From contig NZ_FMIQ01000006.1 in the NCBI RefSeq assembly GCF_900095695.1, forward strand, positions 310,001 through 374,000: a stretch of DNA of 64,000 nucleotides. Reading direction: 5' to 3'. Numbering within the stretch: position 1 is the stretch's first letter; each line of letters starts with the position of its first letter. This document shows positions 41,159-50,833 of this stretch, piece after piece. The notes under the pieces were generated by a model, which did no database searches, had not been told where the DNA came from, and saw only the letters and a list, made by a program, of their open reading frames with translations. This DNA comes from Hafnia alvei. GTDB lineage: Bacteria > Pseudomonadota > Gammaproteobacteria > Enterobacterales > Enterobacteriaceae. A program made the translations under genes and the position numbers.

Positions 41159-41800
41159 ATGAAAAACTGGAAAGTAAGCGCCGAGTCAATCATGACAGCC
41201 GGCCCGGTTGTACCTGTAATCGTTATTAAAAAAATTGAGCAGGCCGTGCCTTTGGCTAAAGCGCTGGTTGCCGGTGGCGTGCGTGTGCTGGAAGTCACCC
41301 TGCGTACCGAGTGTGCGGTTGAGGCGATTCGCCTGATCGCTAAAGAAGTTCCAGAAGCTATTGTGGGCGCGGGTACCGTTACCAATGCCAAACAATTGGC
41401 TGACGTCACCGAAGCCGGTGCTCAGTTTGCTATCAGCCCAGGTCTAACCGCTGATTTGTTGAAAGCAGCAACTGCCGGTTCAATCCCACTTATCCCAGGT
41501 ATCAGCACGGTTTCAGAACTGATGTTAGGTATGGATCATGGCTTGAAAGAATTCAAATTCTTCCCAGCCGAAGCTAACGGCGGCGTTAAAGCGTTGCAGG
41601 CTATCGCAGGTCCATTCTCGCACGTTCGTTTCTGCCCAACTGGCGGTATCAATCCACAAAACTATCGTGACTATCTGGCACTGAAAAGCGTGCTGTGCAT
41701 CGGTGGTTCTTGGCTGATCCCTAACGATGCTTTGGATAACGGCGACTACGCACGTATCACTGAACTGGCTAAAGAAGCGGTTGCAGGCGCGAAAGCGTAA
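41159..41800 (+). CDS. eda: KDPG/KHG aldolase Eda
   Basis: A 213-residue class I aldolase splitting 2-keto-3-deoxy-6-phosphogluconate to pyruvate and glyceraldehyde-3-phosphate. The catalytic Glu lies in [11 protein letters not shown] near residue 46 and the Schiff-base Lys in [14 protein letters not shown] near residue 134. There is a 170-bp gap after edd, so it may have its own promoter as in E. coli. The start at 41159 agrees with the E. coli N-terminus MKNWK. Confidence 0.96.
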   Translation: MKNWKVSAESIMTAGPVVPVIVIKKIEQAVPLAKALVAGGVRVLEVTLRTECAVEAIRLIAKEVPEAIVGAGTVTNAKQLADVTEAGAQFAISPGLTADLLKAATAGSIPLIPGISTVSELMLGMDHGLKEFKFFPAEANGGVKALQAIAGPFSHVRFCPTGGINPQNYRDYLALKSVLCIGGSWLIPNDALDNGDYARITELAKEAVAGAKA

Positions 41801-41831
41801 AATATTTTGTCCATTTTTTGTGAGCACAAAA

Positions 41832-41872
41832 AGCGTTGTTTTATGCACAGTGCATAATAGTTAAGCAACGCT
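41832..41872. repeat. Nested inverted repeat downstream of eda
   Basis: Outer arms AGCGTTG / CAACGCT enclose an inner palindrome TTATGCAC-A-GTGCATAA. It lies between the eda stop and its terminator; the role is unknown. Confidence 0.75.
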
Positions 41873-41897
41873 AACTCGTTGAGGCTCCACAGAAATC

Positions 41898-41928
41898 AAG
41901 CCATCCATTTAGGGTGGCTTTCTTTTTT
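41898..41928 (+). terminator. Terminator of eda
   Basis: AAGCCATCC / GGGTGGCTT stem followed by a T-rich tract. Confidence 0.85.
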
Positions 41929-42097
41929 AATTATCTAACTTGCTTATTTATATTCATTTTTCTGTGAAAACTTGCAAAAAGGCGGTTTGCTTAATAAAAT
42001 CGCCTATGATACAAATAATGCAGTTAATTAAACCTGATGAGGACACTGAACAAACCGTATGGTAGGGAGTAGGTACGGGGGGAAGATGTAAACTATT

Positions 42098-42196
42098 ATG
42101 AAAACTCACAATCGCTTGATGATTAAAACTTCTACATATCTCTTATTCATTTCTACAACGCTTTCTAGTGAACATCACTGGTGTAGCGAGCTTTAG
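42098..42196 (+). CDS. Candidate leader peptide upstream of mdtJI
   Basis: A 32-codon ORF in the 620-bp gap between eda and mdtJ. The product starts MKTHNRLMIK, has a hydrophobic middle (TYLLFIST) and ends SSEHHWCSEL. The ATG has a GGAAG rather far upstream (12 nt), so initiation would be weak. In E. coli mdtJI expression is reported to depend on polyamines and on a small upstream ORF (mdtU), and the position here fits such a leader. I cannot compare the peptide sequences from memory, so the identity is a guess. Confidence 0.45.
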   Translation: MKTHNRLMIKTSTYLLFISTTLSSEHHWCSEL

Positions 42197-42421
42197 CTTC
42201 TTTCTCCACTTACGGTAGCTGATAAAACCAGCGACTCAGCCAGATGTTGTCTGCGTTTATCCTAGCCGAATAATTCTTACCGATCCGTATTTAACATCGG
42301 AACACCAATTATGGTTTTCTGTAATGTTATTTAGCCTTACTGCGCCTATTTTCGAGCCTGATAGGGTTAAACATTAAAAAATAACGGGTCGAATAAAAAA
42401 TAAAACTCTGTGGAGAGAAAA

Positions 42422-42850
42422 ATGATTTATTGGATCTTTTTGGCATGTGCCATCGCGGCCGAAATTATCGGTACGCTATCAATGAAATGGGCAAGTCTGA
42501 GCGGCGGTATGACGGGCAATATCGTTATGCTGGTGATGATTACCATCTCTTATATCTTACTTTCTTTTGCGGTGAAGCGTGTTGCTTTAGGCGTTGCTTA
42601 CGCACTGTGGGAAGGTATTGGTATTCTGTTTATTACCTTATTCAGCGTAATGTGGTTTGACGAAAGTATGTCCCTGATGAAATTGATGGGCTTGGTTACG
42701 CTGATTGCGGGTATCGCGCTGGTTAAATCGGGTACGGTAAAAACTAAAAAACCATCTGCTAAAACAGGTGAACAGAAAAGCGCCGTAGCGATGAAAAATA
42801 AACCTGCGCAAACCAAAGCTAACGTAGGAGGCAATCATGCAACAGCTTGA
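42422..42850 (+). CDS. mdtJ: Spermidine exporter subunit MdtJ (SMR family)
   Basis: A 142-residue small multidrug resistance protein with four membrane helices. The key Glu is in [16 protein letters not shown] near residue 13, and [10 protein letters not shown] is the family motif. A hydrophilic tail of about 40 residues rich in Lys, Ala and Thr follows the last helix. With MdtI it exports spermidine in E. coli. The start at 42422 is preferred ([14 protein letters not shown]). Confidence 0.94.
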   Translation: MIYWIFLACAIAAEIIGTLSMKWASLSGGMTGNIVMLVMITISYILLSFAVKRVALGVAYALWEGIGILFITLFSVMWFDESMSLMKLMGLVTLIAGIALVKSGTVKTKKPSAKTGEQKSAVAMKNKPAQTKANVGGNHATA

Positions 42851-43166
42851 GTGGTTCCATATTGCGTGGTTAGCATTTGCTGTCGTATTAGAGATTTTAG
42901 CTAATATCTTCCTGAAATGGTCAGACGGCTTCCGCCGTATTTGGATGGGATTGCTATCGCTGGCCGCGGTGTTAGGTGCATTTAGTTCCTTGTCACAAGC
43001 GGTGAAAGGTATCGAGCTGTCCGTGGCGTATGCGCTGTGGGGCGGTTTTGGTATCGCAGCCACGGTGGCTGCCGGCTGGATACTGTTCGGTCAGCGTTTG
43101 AATAAAAAAGGTTGGGCGGGATTAACCCTACTGCTGGCTGGCATGATAATGATTAAGCTGGCGTAA
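42837..43166 (+). CDS. mdtI: Spermidine exporter subunit MdtI (SMR family)
   Basis: A 109-residue SMR protein with four helices and the conserved Glu in [19 protein letters not shown] near residue 19, plus [11 protein letters not shown]. It overlaps the mdtJ end by 14 nt and has GGAGG 6 nt ahead, so the two are co-translated and form the heteromeric exporter. Confidence 0.94.
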   Translation: MQQLEWFHIAWLAFAVVLEILANIFLKWSDGFRRIWMGLLSLAAVLGAFSSLSQAVKGIELSVAYALWGGFGIAATVAAGWILFGQRLNKKGWAGLTLLLAGMIMIKLA

Positions 43167-43184
43167 CAACAGATTAGCTACAGG

Positions 43185-43218
43185 AAAAAGCCGCTCAATA
43201 TGGTGAGCGGCTTTTTTT
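43185..43218. terminator. Bidirectional terminator between mdtI and yoaB
   Basis: AAAAAGCCGCTCA / TGAGCGGCTTTTTTT arms with a 6-nt loop. Confidence 0.92.
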
Positions 43219-43227
43219 ACGAGCACA

Positions 43228-43572
43228 TTAACGTGCCGCGATAATCTTGATTTCAACTTTGTATTTAGGATTCATCAGCTTGGCCTGAACGGTACAGCGC
43301 ACCGGGGCTTTTCCAGCGGGTACCCAAGCATCCCATGCGGCATTCATCGCCTGAAAATCGTCGCCATCGGCCAAGAAAATAGTGGCATCAAGAATACGCG
43401 TTTTATCCGTGCCCAGTTGATTAAGGATCATATCAATAGCTGCCAGCGCGTTGGCCGTTTGTGAAGTGGCGTCATCATCCAAGTTTTCAGGAACGCTGGT
43501 ATAATAGATAGTGTCATTGAAAACGGTGGCGTCTGACCAGCGCTTTTCTGGATTGATACGTTCGATAGACAT
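43228..43572 (-). CDS. yoaB: RidA-family protein YoaB
   Basis: A 114-residue YjgF/YER057c/UK114 protein related to the enamine/imine deaminase RidA. The C-terminal APVRCTVQAKLMNPKYKVEIKIIAA is the family signature, with the Arg that binds substrate carboxylate. In E. coli yoaB is divergent from yoaA; here ydhR lies between. GGAG precedes the start by 7 nt. Confidence 0.9.
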   Translation of the reverse strand: MSIERINPEKRWSDATVFNDTIYYTSVPENLDDDATSQTANALAAIDMILNQLGTDKTRILDATIFLADGDDFQAMNAAWDAWVPAGKAPVRCTVQAKLMNPKYKVEIKIIAAR

Positions 43573-43708
43573 ACATAACTCCTTTTAGGTTTAGAGCAAA
43601 GCAATCCATAAAGTATATAGAAAATGGATGAAAAACACTGCTTTCAACTGTCGGTCTGTGGCATTCTCGAAGAGACAGACAAGAACTAGAAATTATAAGG
43701 AGTCATAA

Positions 43709-44026
43709 ATGACCGTATTATTGCAAATTGATTTTAAAATGCCGGGAGACATGTTAGGCGATCGCTTGGCCGAAATGGCAACGCCGTTGGCGCAGAGCAT
43801 CACACAGGAGCCGGGTTTTATCTCAAAAATCTGGACTGAGAATGTAGATGCTGGTGAAGCCGGTGGTATTTATCTGTTTCGTGATAAAGCCAGTGCAGAA
43901 CAGTATGCCGCCATGCATATCAAACGCGTAGCGCAAATGGGGGCGACTGATATTCGCAGCCGCATTTTTGATATTAACGTTCCGCTGACGCATATCACCC
44001 GGGGAAACCTTAAACCGGCGATCTAA
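43709..44026 (+). CDS. ydhR: Putative monooxygenase YdhR
   Basis: A 105-residue dimeric alpha-beta-barrel protein of the YdhR family, structurally like small antibiotic-biosynthesis monooxygenases. Blocks are FKMPGDMLGDRLAEMATPLAQSI, EPGFISKIWTEN and AGGIYLFRD. No substrate is established. A strong AAGGAG site precedes the start. Confidence 0.88.
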   Translation: MTVLLQIDFKMPGDMLGDRLAEMATPLAQSITQEPGFISKIWTENVDAGEAGGIYLFRDKASAEQYAAMHIKRVAQMGATDIRSRIFDINVPLTHITRGNLKPAI

Positions 44027-44052
44027 GCTATCATCGCATTTATGTATCTGTT

Positions 44053-44074
44053 AAGGCCGCCTTCGGGCGGCCTT
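44053..44074 (+). terminator. Hairpin after ydhR
   Basis: AAGGCCGCC / GGCGGCCTT stem with a TTCG tetraloop and only a short T tract. Confidence 0.7.
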
Positions 44075-44161
44075 AATCATATATAGGCTATAGCAAAGTA
44101 GGTGGTTGTTAGTGCCAACACTTGGCATAATCACGCCTTCACCAAATGAAAGAGAGGCTGT

Positions 44162-46081
44162 GTGACAGACGATTTCGCGCCCGATGGCATTCTAACTAAA
44201 GCGATACGGGGTTTTAAACCGCGTGAAGCACAACAACATATGGCCGAAGCTGTCACCAAAGCGATTCAATTCAAAGAAGAGTTAGTGGTTGAAGCGGGAA
44301 CCGGAACGGGAAAAACCTATGCTTATTTGGTTCCCGCCCTGCGTTCTGGCGCAAAGGTGATTATCTCTACCGGTTCTAAAGCGCTACAGGATCAGCTCTA
44401 TGCCCGCGATTTGCCTACCGTTCGCGATGCGTTAAAGTTCACGGGAAAGTTGGCTTTACTGAAAGGGCGTTCGAACTATTTGTGCCTTGAGCGTTTAGAA
44501 CAGCAATCTATGGTCGGCGGCGAACTGGCTTCTGATGCGTTATCCGATCTTATGCATCTGCGTGGTTGGTCTATCCAAACGGAAGATGGGGACGTCAGCA
44601 ACTGTCATGGCGTATCGGAAGATAGTACGATCTGGCCACTCGTCACCAGCACCAATGACAACTGTTTGGGCAGTGACTGTCCACAATATAAAGATTGCTT
44701 CGTGGTTAAAGCGCGTCGCCGAGCGATGGATGCTGACATCATCGTGGTTAACCACCATCTATTTTTGGCGGATCTGGTGGTGAAAGAAACTGGATTTGGT
44801 GAACTTATCCCAGATGCTGACGTGATGATTTTCGATGAAGCTCATCAGCTACCCGATATTGCCAGCCAATATTTCGGCCAGCAGCTGACCAGCCGCCAAC
44901 TGATGGATTTGGCCAAAGATATTACGATTGCCTATCGCACTGAAGTCCGTGACACCGCGCAGCTGCAAAAATGCGCCGACAGGCTAAGCCAGAGCGCTCA
45001 AGATTTTCGTTTGGCGCTCGGCGATCCCGGTTATCGCGGAAATTTACGTGAGGCTTTAGCATTACCAGAAGTGCAGCGTGCGCTGGTGTTGCTCGATGAT
45101 GCTTTAGAGCTTTGCTATGACGTGGTGAAAATGTCACTCGGGCGTTCGGCGTTACTTGATGCAGCGTTTGAGCGAGCCACGCTATATCGTAATCGCTTGA
45201 AGCGCCTGCGCGATGTGTCGATTCCCGGCTATAGCTACTGGTATGAATGCAACTCGCGCCATTTTGTGATGGCGCTGACGCCGCTCACCGTGGCGGAAAA
45301 ATTCAGTGAAGTAATGAAAGAGAAGCCAGGTTCATGGATCTTTACCTCTGCAACGCTGGCGGTGAACGACGATGTTTCTCATTTCACGGCGCGGCTGGGG
45401 TTAAATAAAGCCAAAAGCTTATTACTGCCGAGCCCGTTTGATTACGCCAACCAAGCGATGCTGTGCGTGCCTCGGTTTTTGCCCACGCCGAATCAGCGCG
45501 GTGCGGCGCGTCAACTGGCGCGAATGTTGAGGCCGGTGATTGAGGATAACGAAGGGCGCTGCTTCTTCCTGTGTACCTCACACGCCATGATGCGTGATTT
45601 AGCCGAAGAGTTTCGAGCCACGATGACGCTGCCGGTGTTATTACAAGGTGAAACCAGCAAGCCTCGTTTATTGGCAGAGTTCGTTGCTGCCGGTAACGCA
45701 CTGTTAGTTGCAACCAGCAGTTTTTGGGAAGGCGTGGACGTGCGCGGTGATACATTATCCTGTGTGATTATCGATAAGCTCCCGTTTACCTCACCGGACG
45801 ATCCGTTGCTCAAAGCGCGAATTGAAGACTGCCGCATTCGCGGCGGCGATCCTTTTGCTGAAGTCCAGTTGCCTGATGCGGTGATTACCCTTAAACAGGG
45901 CGTGGGGCGTTTAATTCGTGATACCAGCGATCGTGGCGTGGTGATTATTTGCGATAACCGTTTAGTGATGCGGCCCTATGGCGAGGTTTTCCTGAACAGC
46001 CTACCGCCAGCGCCACGCACACGCGATCTCAATAAGGTGATTACGTTTCTTAAAGCCGGTAGTCAAGCAGCGCACGATTAA
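44162..46081 (+). CDS. yoaA: DinG/XPD-type ATP-dependent helicase YoaA
   Basis: A 639-residue superfamily 2 helicase with a GTG start at 44162. Walker A is EAGTGTGKT (residues 44-52), and the DEAH box FDEAHQLPD lies near 220. The iron-sulfur cluster cysteines are at 108, 168, 173 and 179. In E. coli YoaA acts with the polymerase chi subunit in DNA damage tolerance. tsaB and yeaY follow on the same strand, as in E. coli. Confidence 0.95.
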   Translation: MTDDFAPDGILTKAIRGFKPREAQQHMAEAVTKAIQFKEELVVEAGTGTGKTYAYLVPALRSGAKVIISTGSKALQDQLYARDLPTVRDALKFTGKLALLKGRSNYLCLERLEQQSMVGGELASDALSDLMHLRGWSIQTEDGDVSNCHGVSEDSTIWPLVTSTNDNCLGSDCPQYKDCFVVKARRRAMDADIIVVNHHLFLADLVVKETGFGELIPDADVMIFDEAHQLPDIASQYFGQQLTSRQLMDLAKDITIAYRTEVRDTAQLQKCADRLSQSAQDFRLALGDPGYRGNLREALALPEVQRALVLLDDALELCYDVVKMSLGRSALLDAAFERATLYRNRLKRLRDVSIPGYSYWYECNSRHFVMALTPLTVAEKFSEVMKEKPGSWIFTSATLAVNDDVSHFTARLGLNKAKSLLLPSPFDYANQAMLCVPRFLPTPNQRGAARQLARMLRPVIEDNEGRCFFLCTSHAMMRDLAEEFRATMTLPVLLQGETSKPRLLAEFVAAGNALLVATSSFWEGVDVRGDTLSCVIIDKLPFTSPDDPLLKARIEDCRIRGGDPFAEVQLPDAVITLKQGVGRLIRDTSDRGVVIICDNRLVMRPYGEVFLNSLPPAPRTRDLNKVITFLKAGSQAAHD

Positions 46082-46256
46082 CATTTTCCAGTGAGATGGA
46101 ACGCAGAGGCGTTTCATCTCTGTTCCGCTGCGAGCTTCCTCGCATATCTCGATTTTTTCAGCGCATCAAACCCTTCAGAAGCATCAAAACACAGGCTGTG
46201 CTATGATCCGCATCCTGATTTTTCTTTATTCATTCACTGTCCCGCCCGAGGTTGGC

Positions 46257-46958
46257 ATGTCCACGCGAATTTTAGCGATCGATACGGCAACAGAAGCCTG
46301 TTCTGTTGCACTCTGGAATAATGGCGAAAAACATGCGCTGTTTGAAATCTGTCCACGCGAGCACACGCAGCGTATTTTGCCCATGGTACAGCAGGTGTTG
46401 GCTGAATCAGGCGTTACGCTGAGCCAATTGGACGCATTGGCTTTTGGCCGGGGGCCGGGCAGTTTCACCGGCGTGCGTATTGGTATCGGCATTGCTCAAG
46501 GGTTAGCAATGGGGGCTGAATTGCCAATGATCGGCGTTTCCACGCTGGCCACCATGGCGCAAGGTGCGTTTCGCGTAACCGGAGCCACTCAGGTATTAGC
46601 CGCTATTGATGCCCGTATGGGCGAAGTCTACTGGGGACAATATCAGCGGCAAGATAATGGTGTGTGGGTAGGAGAGAGCACCGAAGCCGTGCTAACACCC
46701 GATCGCGCGCAGCAAAATATTATGGCGTTAAGCGGTGAGTGGGCACACGTTGGAACCGGTTGGGGGACTTATCCTGATATGGCTTCTGATACCGTCATTC
46801 GCTTGATTGACGGCCAGATGTTGCTCCCACAGGCTGAAGATATGTTGCCTCTTGCGCTGGCTGATTTTGCCTTAAGTAAGGTTACCGCGGTCGAAAATGC
46901 GCAGCCAACCTATTTACGGAATGAAGTGACATGGAAAAAACTACCGGGGCGTGAATAA
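46257..46958 (+). CDS. tsaB: tRNA t6A modification protein TsaB
   Basis: A 233-residue ASKHA-fold protein, partner of TsaD and TsaE in making N6-threonylcarbamoyladenosine at tRNA position 37. N-terminal [15 protein letters not shown] and [21 protein letters not shown] near residue 65 are family hallmarks. The start MSTRILAID at 46257 is preferred over an upstream in-frame ATG at 46203. Confidence 0.96.
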   Translation: MSTRILAIDTATEACSVALWNNGEKHALFEICPREHTQRILPMVQQVLAESGVTLSQLDALAFGRGPGSFTGVRIGIGIAQGLAMGAELPMIGVSTLATMAQGAFRVTGATQVLAAIDARMGEVYWGQYQRQDNGVWVGESTEAVLTPDRAQQNIMALSGEWAHVGTGWGTYPDMASDTVIRLIDGQMLLPQAEDMLPLALADFALSKVTAVENAQPTYLRNEVTWKKLPGRE

Positions 46959-47024
46959 TTCAGGCAACTTCTGTCTAAACTAATAGTCATAAGAACAAGA
47001 TAGTTAGTTTTTGGAGAATAAAAT

Positions 47025-47636
47025 ATGCCTTCAATGCAATGGGTTCGTCGGTTAGTCAGCGTGGCGATCGTTTGTAGCCCGCTGTTGTTGTCTGGGTGTG
47101 TGACAATCCCGGACTCAATCAAAGGCACGTCGGCAACGCCGCAGCAGAATTTCGTTGCGGTTCATAACGCGCCGGATCTTTATGTCGGGCAAGAGTCTCG
47201 CTTTGGCGGCACCGTGGTTAACGTGATTAACCAAAAAGACGCCACGATGTTAGAGATAGCGGTGATGCCATTGGATGACACCGCGAGGCCAATCCTGAAT
47301 CAGCCTTCGGTTGGGCGTTTGATTGCCAAGAGCGCAACATTCTTGGATCCGGTTGATTTCAAAGGTCAGCTCGTGACGGTCGTCGGACCGCTTACCGGCA
47401 GCGTCGAAGGCAAAATCGGTAAGACGCCGTATACCTTTGTCACGATGGACGTGCAGGGCTATCAGCGCTGGCGTGTCACTCAGGAAATCGTGATGCCGCC
47501 ACAGCCGTTTGGTCCGTGGGATTATGGCTATGGTGCCTACGGTCGCGGTGGCTTCTGGGGCCCAGGCTTTGGTCCCGGCTGGGGTTGGTATAACCCAGGT
47601 CCAGCCAGAGTGCAAAGTGTGGTAACAGAGAATTAA
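47025..47636 (+). CDS. yeaY: Slp-family outer-membrane lipoprotein YeaY
   Basis: A 203-residue lipoprotein of the Slp family (relatives are starvation-inducible). The signal peptide ends with LLLSGC, lipidated Cys25. [27 protein letters not shown] is the family core, and the C-terminal tail is rich in Gly, Trp, Tyr and Pro. Val-Thr after the Cys predicts outer-membrane sorting. It follows tsaB as in E. coli. Confidence 0.92.
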   Translation: MPSMQWVRRLVSVAIVCSPLLLSGCVTIPDSIKGTSATPQQNFVAVHNAPDLYVGQESRFGGTVVNVINQKDATMLEIAVMPLDDTARPILNQPSVGRLIAKSATFLDPVDFKGQLVTVVGPLTGSVEGKIGKTPYTFVTMDVQGYQRWRVTQEIVMPPQPFGPWDYGYGAYGRGGFWGPGFGPGWGWYNPGPARVQSVVTEN

Positions 47637-47658
47637 TCTGCTTAAGCGTTTAGTTAAA

Positions 47659-47684
47659 ACAAAGCCCCGATTTCGGGGCTTTGT
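47659..47684. terminator. Bidirectional terminator between yeaY and rluF
   Basis: ACAAAGCCCCGA / TCGGGGCTTTGT palindrome around a two-base centre. Confidence 0.9.
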
Positions 47685-47703
47685 CATTTTAGGTGCGTGC
47701 TGA

Positions 47704-48570
47704 TTAACGGCCTTTTTTCTTACGTCCGGGCTGGGTAAAGCGCTTGCGTGAATTCGCATCTCCTGCACCTTTAGCGGCGGTTTTTGGCCCTTTAGCCGCG
47801 ACCGCGGGTTTTGCCTTCGGCTTGGCTTTTTTCGCCGGTTTGGCTTCAGAAGAAGAGTCTTCAATAGACTTAAACAGTTCGATAAGTTCATCGTCGGTTA
47901 AATCGCGCCATTCGCCCAACGGTAGGCCTGCTAGGCTGACGTTCATGATACGCGTGCGCTCGAGCTTGGTGACCTCGTAGCCAAAATGTTCACACATCCG
48001 GCGAATTTGGCGGTTCAAGCCCTGAACTAAAGTGATACGAAATACAAAGGGCGCTTCTTTTTTCACTTTGCACTTTTTTGTCACCGTACCGAGAATCGGT
48101 ACTCCCGCACCCATGCCACGAATGAATTCATCGGTTACCGGTTTATTCACGGTGACCAGATACTCTTTTTCATGGTCATTACCGGCGCGCAGAATTTTAT
48201 TCACCAGATCGCCGTGGTTGGTGAGGAAAATGATGCCCTGTGAATCTTTGTCTAAGCGACCGATGGGGAAAACACGAGTGCTGTGGTTGACATAATCCAC
48301 GATATTATCTTTTTCGCCGTTCTCCGTGGTGCTTACGATGCCAACGGGCTTATTGAGCGCGATGAGTACGAGATCGTCGGCGTCACGGGGCTCAATCAAT
48401 TGGCCATTAACTTTCACGACGTCACCCGCGAAAACCTGATCGCCAATTCCGGCACGTTTACCGTTGATAAAAACATGCCCTTGCTCAATGTAGCGATCGG
48501 CGTCGCGTCGTGAGCAAATGCCACTTTCACTGATGTATTTGTTCAGACGAGTCGATGAGTTGGTCAGCAT
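47704..48570 (-). CDS. rluF: 23S rRNA pseudouridine synthase RluF
   Basis: A 288-residue RsuA-family pseudouridine synthase; E. coli RluF modifies 23S rRNA U2604 and tRNA-Tyr. It has an N-terminal S4 domain ([24 protein letters not shown]), the catalytic Asp motif in [20 protein letters not shown], and [16 protein letters not shown]. The Lys/Ala/Pro-rich basic tail from about residue 240 is typical. The start at 48570 is set by GGAGGG just ahead; a long upstream frame extension has none. In E. coli this gene is at another locus, so it moved or the order differs. Confidence 0.95.
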   Translation of the reverse strand: MLTNSSTRLNKYISESGICSRRDADRYIEQGHVFINGKRAGIGDQVFAGDVVKVNGQLIEPRDADDLVLIALNKPVGIVSTTENGEKDNIVDYVNHSTRVFPIGRLDKDSQGIIFLTNHGDLVNKILRAGNDHEKEYLVTVNKPVTDEFIRGMGAGVPILGTVTKKCKVKKEAPFVFRITLVQGLNRQIRRMCEHFGYEVTKLERTRIMNVSLAGLPLGEWRDLTDDELIELFKSIEDSSSEAKPAKKAKPKAKPAVAAKGPKTAAKGAGDANSRKRFTQPGRKKKGR

Positions 48571-48743
48571 GGTTCCCTCCGATAAAAAGCGGAATATACA
48601 TGAGTTGAGCTCCGATACGAACCGCGATTTATCACTTCTTGAAATATTGAGTGTTGCATTGGTCACAGTCGCCATCTAAGTACACAATTACAGCGGAAAA
48701 AATAAGCATGTTGATGTTTTTTTAGACTAAAAAATTGCTAATT

Positions 48744-48800
48744 TTACAAAAAGTTACTCTTTTTGGTATTATATCCACAGCGGCCACGAGGCCGCTTTTT
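48744..48800 (+). promoter_or_regulatory. Promoter directly followed by a terminator upstream of fadD
   Basis: TTACAA (48744-48749), 17 nt, TATTAT (48767-48772) form a sigma-70 promoter. The predicted start near 48779 falls on a hairpin GCGGCC / GGCCGC with an ACGA loop and five T (48779-48800). Read-through would give a fadD leader of about 250 nt. An attenuator or a coincidental orphan terminator are both possible. Confidence 0.5.
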
Positions 48801-48900
48801 GCTTTTATACCGACCTGCCTATCTCAATATATGCTGGGTAAGACCTGAGTAGAGGCCATTTTAGTGATGCATATCGCAACCTGAAAATTGTTTACACATG

Positions 48901-48917
48901 AACTGGTACGCTGAGTT
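48901..48917. promoter_or_regulatory. FadR operator upstream of fadD
   Basis: AACTGGTACGCTGAGTT resembles the FadR consensus (AACTGGTCNGACCTGTT) and the E. coli fadD operator. It lies about 110 bp before the start, and fadR itself is in the same window at 62 kb. Confidence 0.75.
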
Positions 48918-49028
48918 AAAATTTTGTTAAACATTAGATATTGTTCTGTTGTTTCTCATGGCTAATAGTTCAGGTGTGCGATGCAAACGATGCTTAAACA
49001 AGATAACAATAATTACGGGAGAACGACC

Positions 49029-50714
49029 TTGGAAAAGGTTTGGCTGAAACGATATCCCGCAGATGTTCCTGCGGAAATCGATCCTGATCAATACACCTCT
49101 CTGGTGGAGATGTTCGAGCAGTCGGTGGCGCGTTTTGCTGACCAGCCTGCGTTCATCAACATGGGGCAGGTGATGACCTTCCGTAAGCTTGAAGAGCGCA
49201 GCCGTGCATTTGCGGCCTATTTGCAAAATGAATTAGGGCTGAAGAAGGGCGATCGCGTTGCACTGATGATGCCTAACTTGCTGCAATATCCGATTGCGCT
49301 GTTTGGCGTGCTCCGTGCAGGGATGGTTGTGGTTAACGTTAACCCGCTGTATACCCCGCGTGAGTTAGAACATCAGCTAAATGACAGCGGCGCGAGCGCG
49401 ATTGTGATCGTGTCTAACTTTGCGCATACGCTGGAGAAGGTCGTATTCAATACGCAGGTGAAACATGTCATTTTGACCCGCATGGGTGACCAGCTTTCTG
49501 CGGCAAAAGGGACGCTAGTTAACTTCGTGGTGAAGTATATTAAACGGCTGGTGCCCAAATATAACTTACCCGATGCGATTTCTTTTCGCTCTGCGTTACA
49601 ACGTGGGCGACGCCAACAATATATCAAACCTGATATCACCAATAATGACCTCGCATTTCTGCAATACACCGGCGGTACTACCGGCGTTGCGAAAGGCGCG
49701 ATGCTGACGCATCGGAATATGCAGGCCAATCTGATTCAGTCTCGTGCGGCTTATGGCCCATTGCTGAATGAAGGACATGAGCTAGTGGTTACGGCGCTGC
49801 CGCTGTACCACATTTTTGCCTTGACCGTGAACTGCCTGCTGTTTATCGAAATGGGCGGTTGTAATCTGATGATCACCAACCCGCGTGATATTCCTGGCAT
49901 GGTGAAAGAGCTCAGCCGCTATCCATTTACGGCGTTAACGGGTGTCAACACGCTGTTTAATGCGTTGCTGAATAATGAAGATTTTCGTGAATTAGATTTC
50001 TCAACGCTACGTTTGTCGGTAGGCGGCGGGATGTCAGTTCAGCGCTCAGTAGCCGAAAAATGGGAAAAACTCACCGGGCGTCATTTACTGGAAGGATACG
50101 GATTGACGGAGTGCGCGCCATTGGTTTCAGGCAATCCCTATGACTTGAAGCATTACAGCGGCAGCATCGGTCTTCCGGTTCCTTCTACCGACGTGCGTTT
50201 GGTCGATGATAACGGCAATGAAGTCCCGCACGGTGAGGCAGGGGAGCTGCAGGTGAAAGGGCCGCAGGTGATGCTAGGCTATTGGCAGCGTCCTGAGGCG
50301 ACCGACGAAATTCTAAAGGATGGTTGGCTATCTACCGGCGATGTTGTCACCGTCGATGATGAGGGCTTCTTGCGGATTGTCGATCGTAAAAAAGATATGA
50401 TATTAGTATCTGGTTTCAATGTTTATCCGAATGAAATCGAAGAAGTGGTCTCAATGCATGATAAAGTGCTTGAGTGCGCGGCGATCGGAGTTCCGAACGG
50501 GGCTTCAGGCGAGATGGTTAAAATCTGCGTTGTGAAGAAAGATCCCTCTCTGACTCGCGATGAGCTGATTGCACACTGTCGTAAACATCTCACGGGCTAT
50601 AAGGTTCCGAAGAAGGTCGAGTTTTACGATGAGTTGCCAAAGTCTAACGTAGGAAAAATCCTACGCAGAAAATTGCGTGAGGAGCAAGCGGCCTCGCAGG
50701 AAAGCGCCGCATAG
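49029..50714 (+). CDS. fadD: Long-chain fatty acid-CoA ligase FadD
   Basis: A 561-residue AMP-forming acyl-CoA synthetase at the inner membrane that activates imported fatty acids for beta-oxidation. The ATP/AMP motif is [14 protein letters not shown] near residues 213-226, and the FACS signature region is [32 protein letters not shown] start at 49029 is chosen, with GGGAG 7 nt ahead and product [15 protein letters not shown]. coli fadD is also known to use TTG. In-frame ATGs at 48981 and 48990 would add 13-16 residues. Confidence 0.95.
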   Translation: MEKVWLKRYPADVPAEIDPDQYTSLVEMFEQSVARFADQPAFINMGQVMTFRKLEERSRAFAAYLQNELGLKKGDRVALMMPNLLQYPIALFGVLRAGMVVVNVNPLYTPRELEHQLNDSGASAIVIVSNFAHTLEKVVFNTQVKHVILTRMGDQLSAAKGTLVNFVVKYIKRLVPKYNLPDAISFRSALQRGRRQQYIKPDITNNDLAFLQYTGGTTGVAKGAMLTHRNMQANLIQSRAAYGPLLNEGHELVVTALPLYHIFALTVNCLLFIEMGGCNLMITNPRDIPGMVKELSRYPFTALTGVNTLFNALLNNEDFRELDFSTLRLSVGGGMSVQRSVAEKWEKLTGRHLLEGYGLTECAPLVSGNPYDLKHYSGSIGLPVPSTDVRLVDDNGNEVPHGEAGELQVKGPQVMLGYWQRPEATDEILKDGWLSTGDVVTVDDEGFLRIVDRKKDMILVSGFNVYPNEIEEVVSMHDKVLECAAIGVPNGASGEMVKICVVKKDPSLTRDELIAHCRKHLTGYKVPKKVEFYDELPKSNVGKILRRKLREEQAASQESAA

Positions 50715-50743
50715 CTCCCCATTATTCTGAGCTGATAAACTTT

Positions 50744-50772
50744 GACGCCGGTTGCTACCGGCGTCGTTGTTT
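50744..50772 (+). terminator. Terminator of fadD
   Basis: GACGCCGGT / ACCGGCGTC with a TGCT loop and a GT-rich tail. Confidence 0.8.
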
Positions 50773-50833
50773 GTGCCGGCTCACTCAGCTGGCGTTGTGA
50801 TAGCGCCAGAAATATGAAAATGAGAATGCTGTT

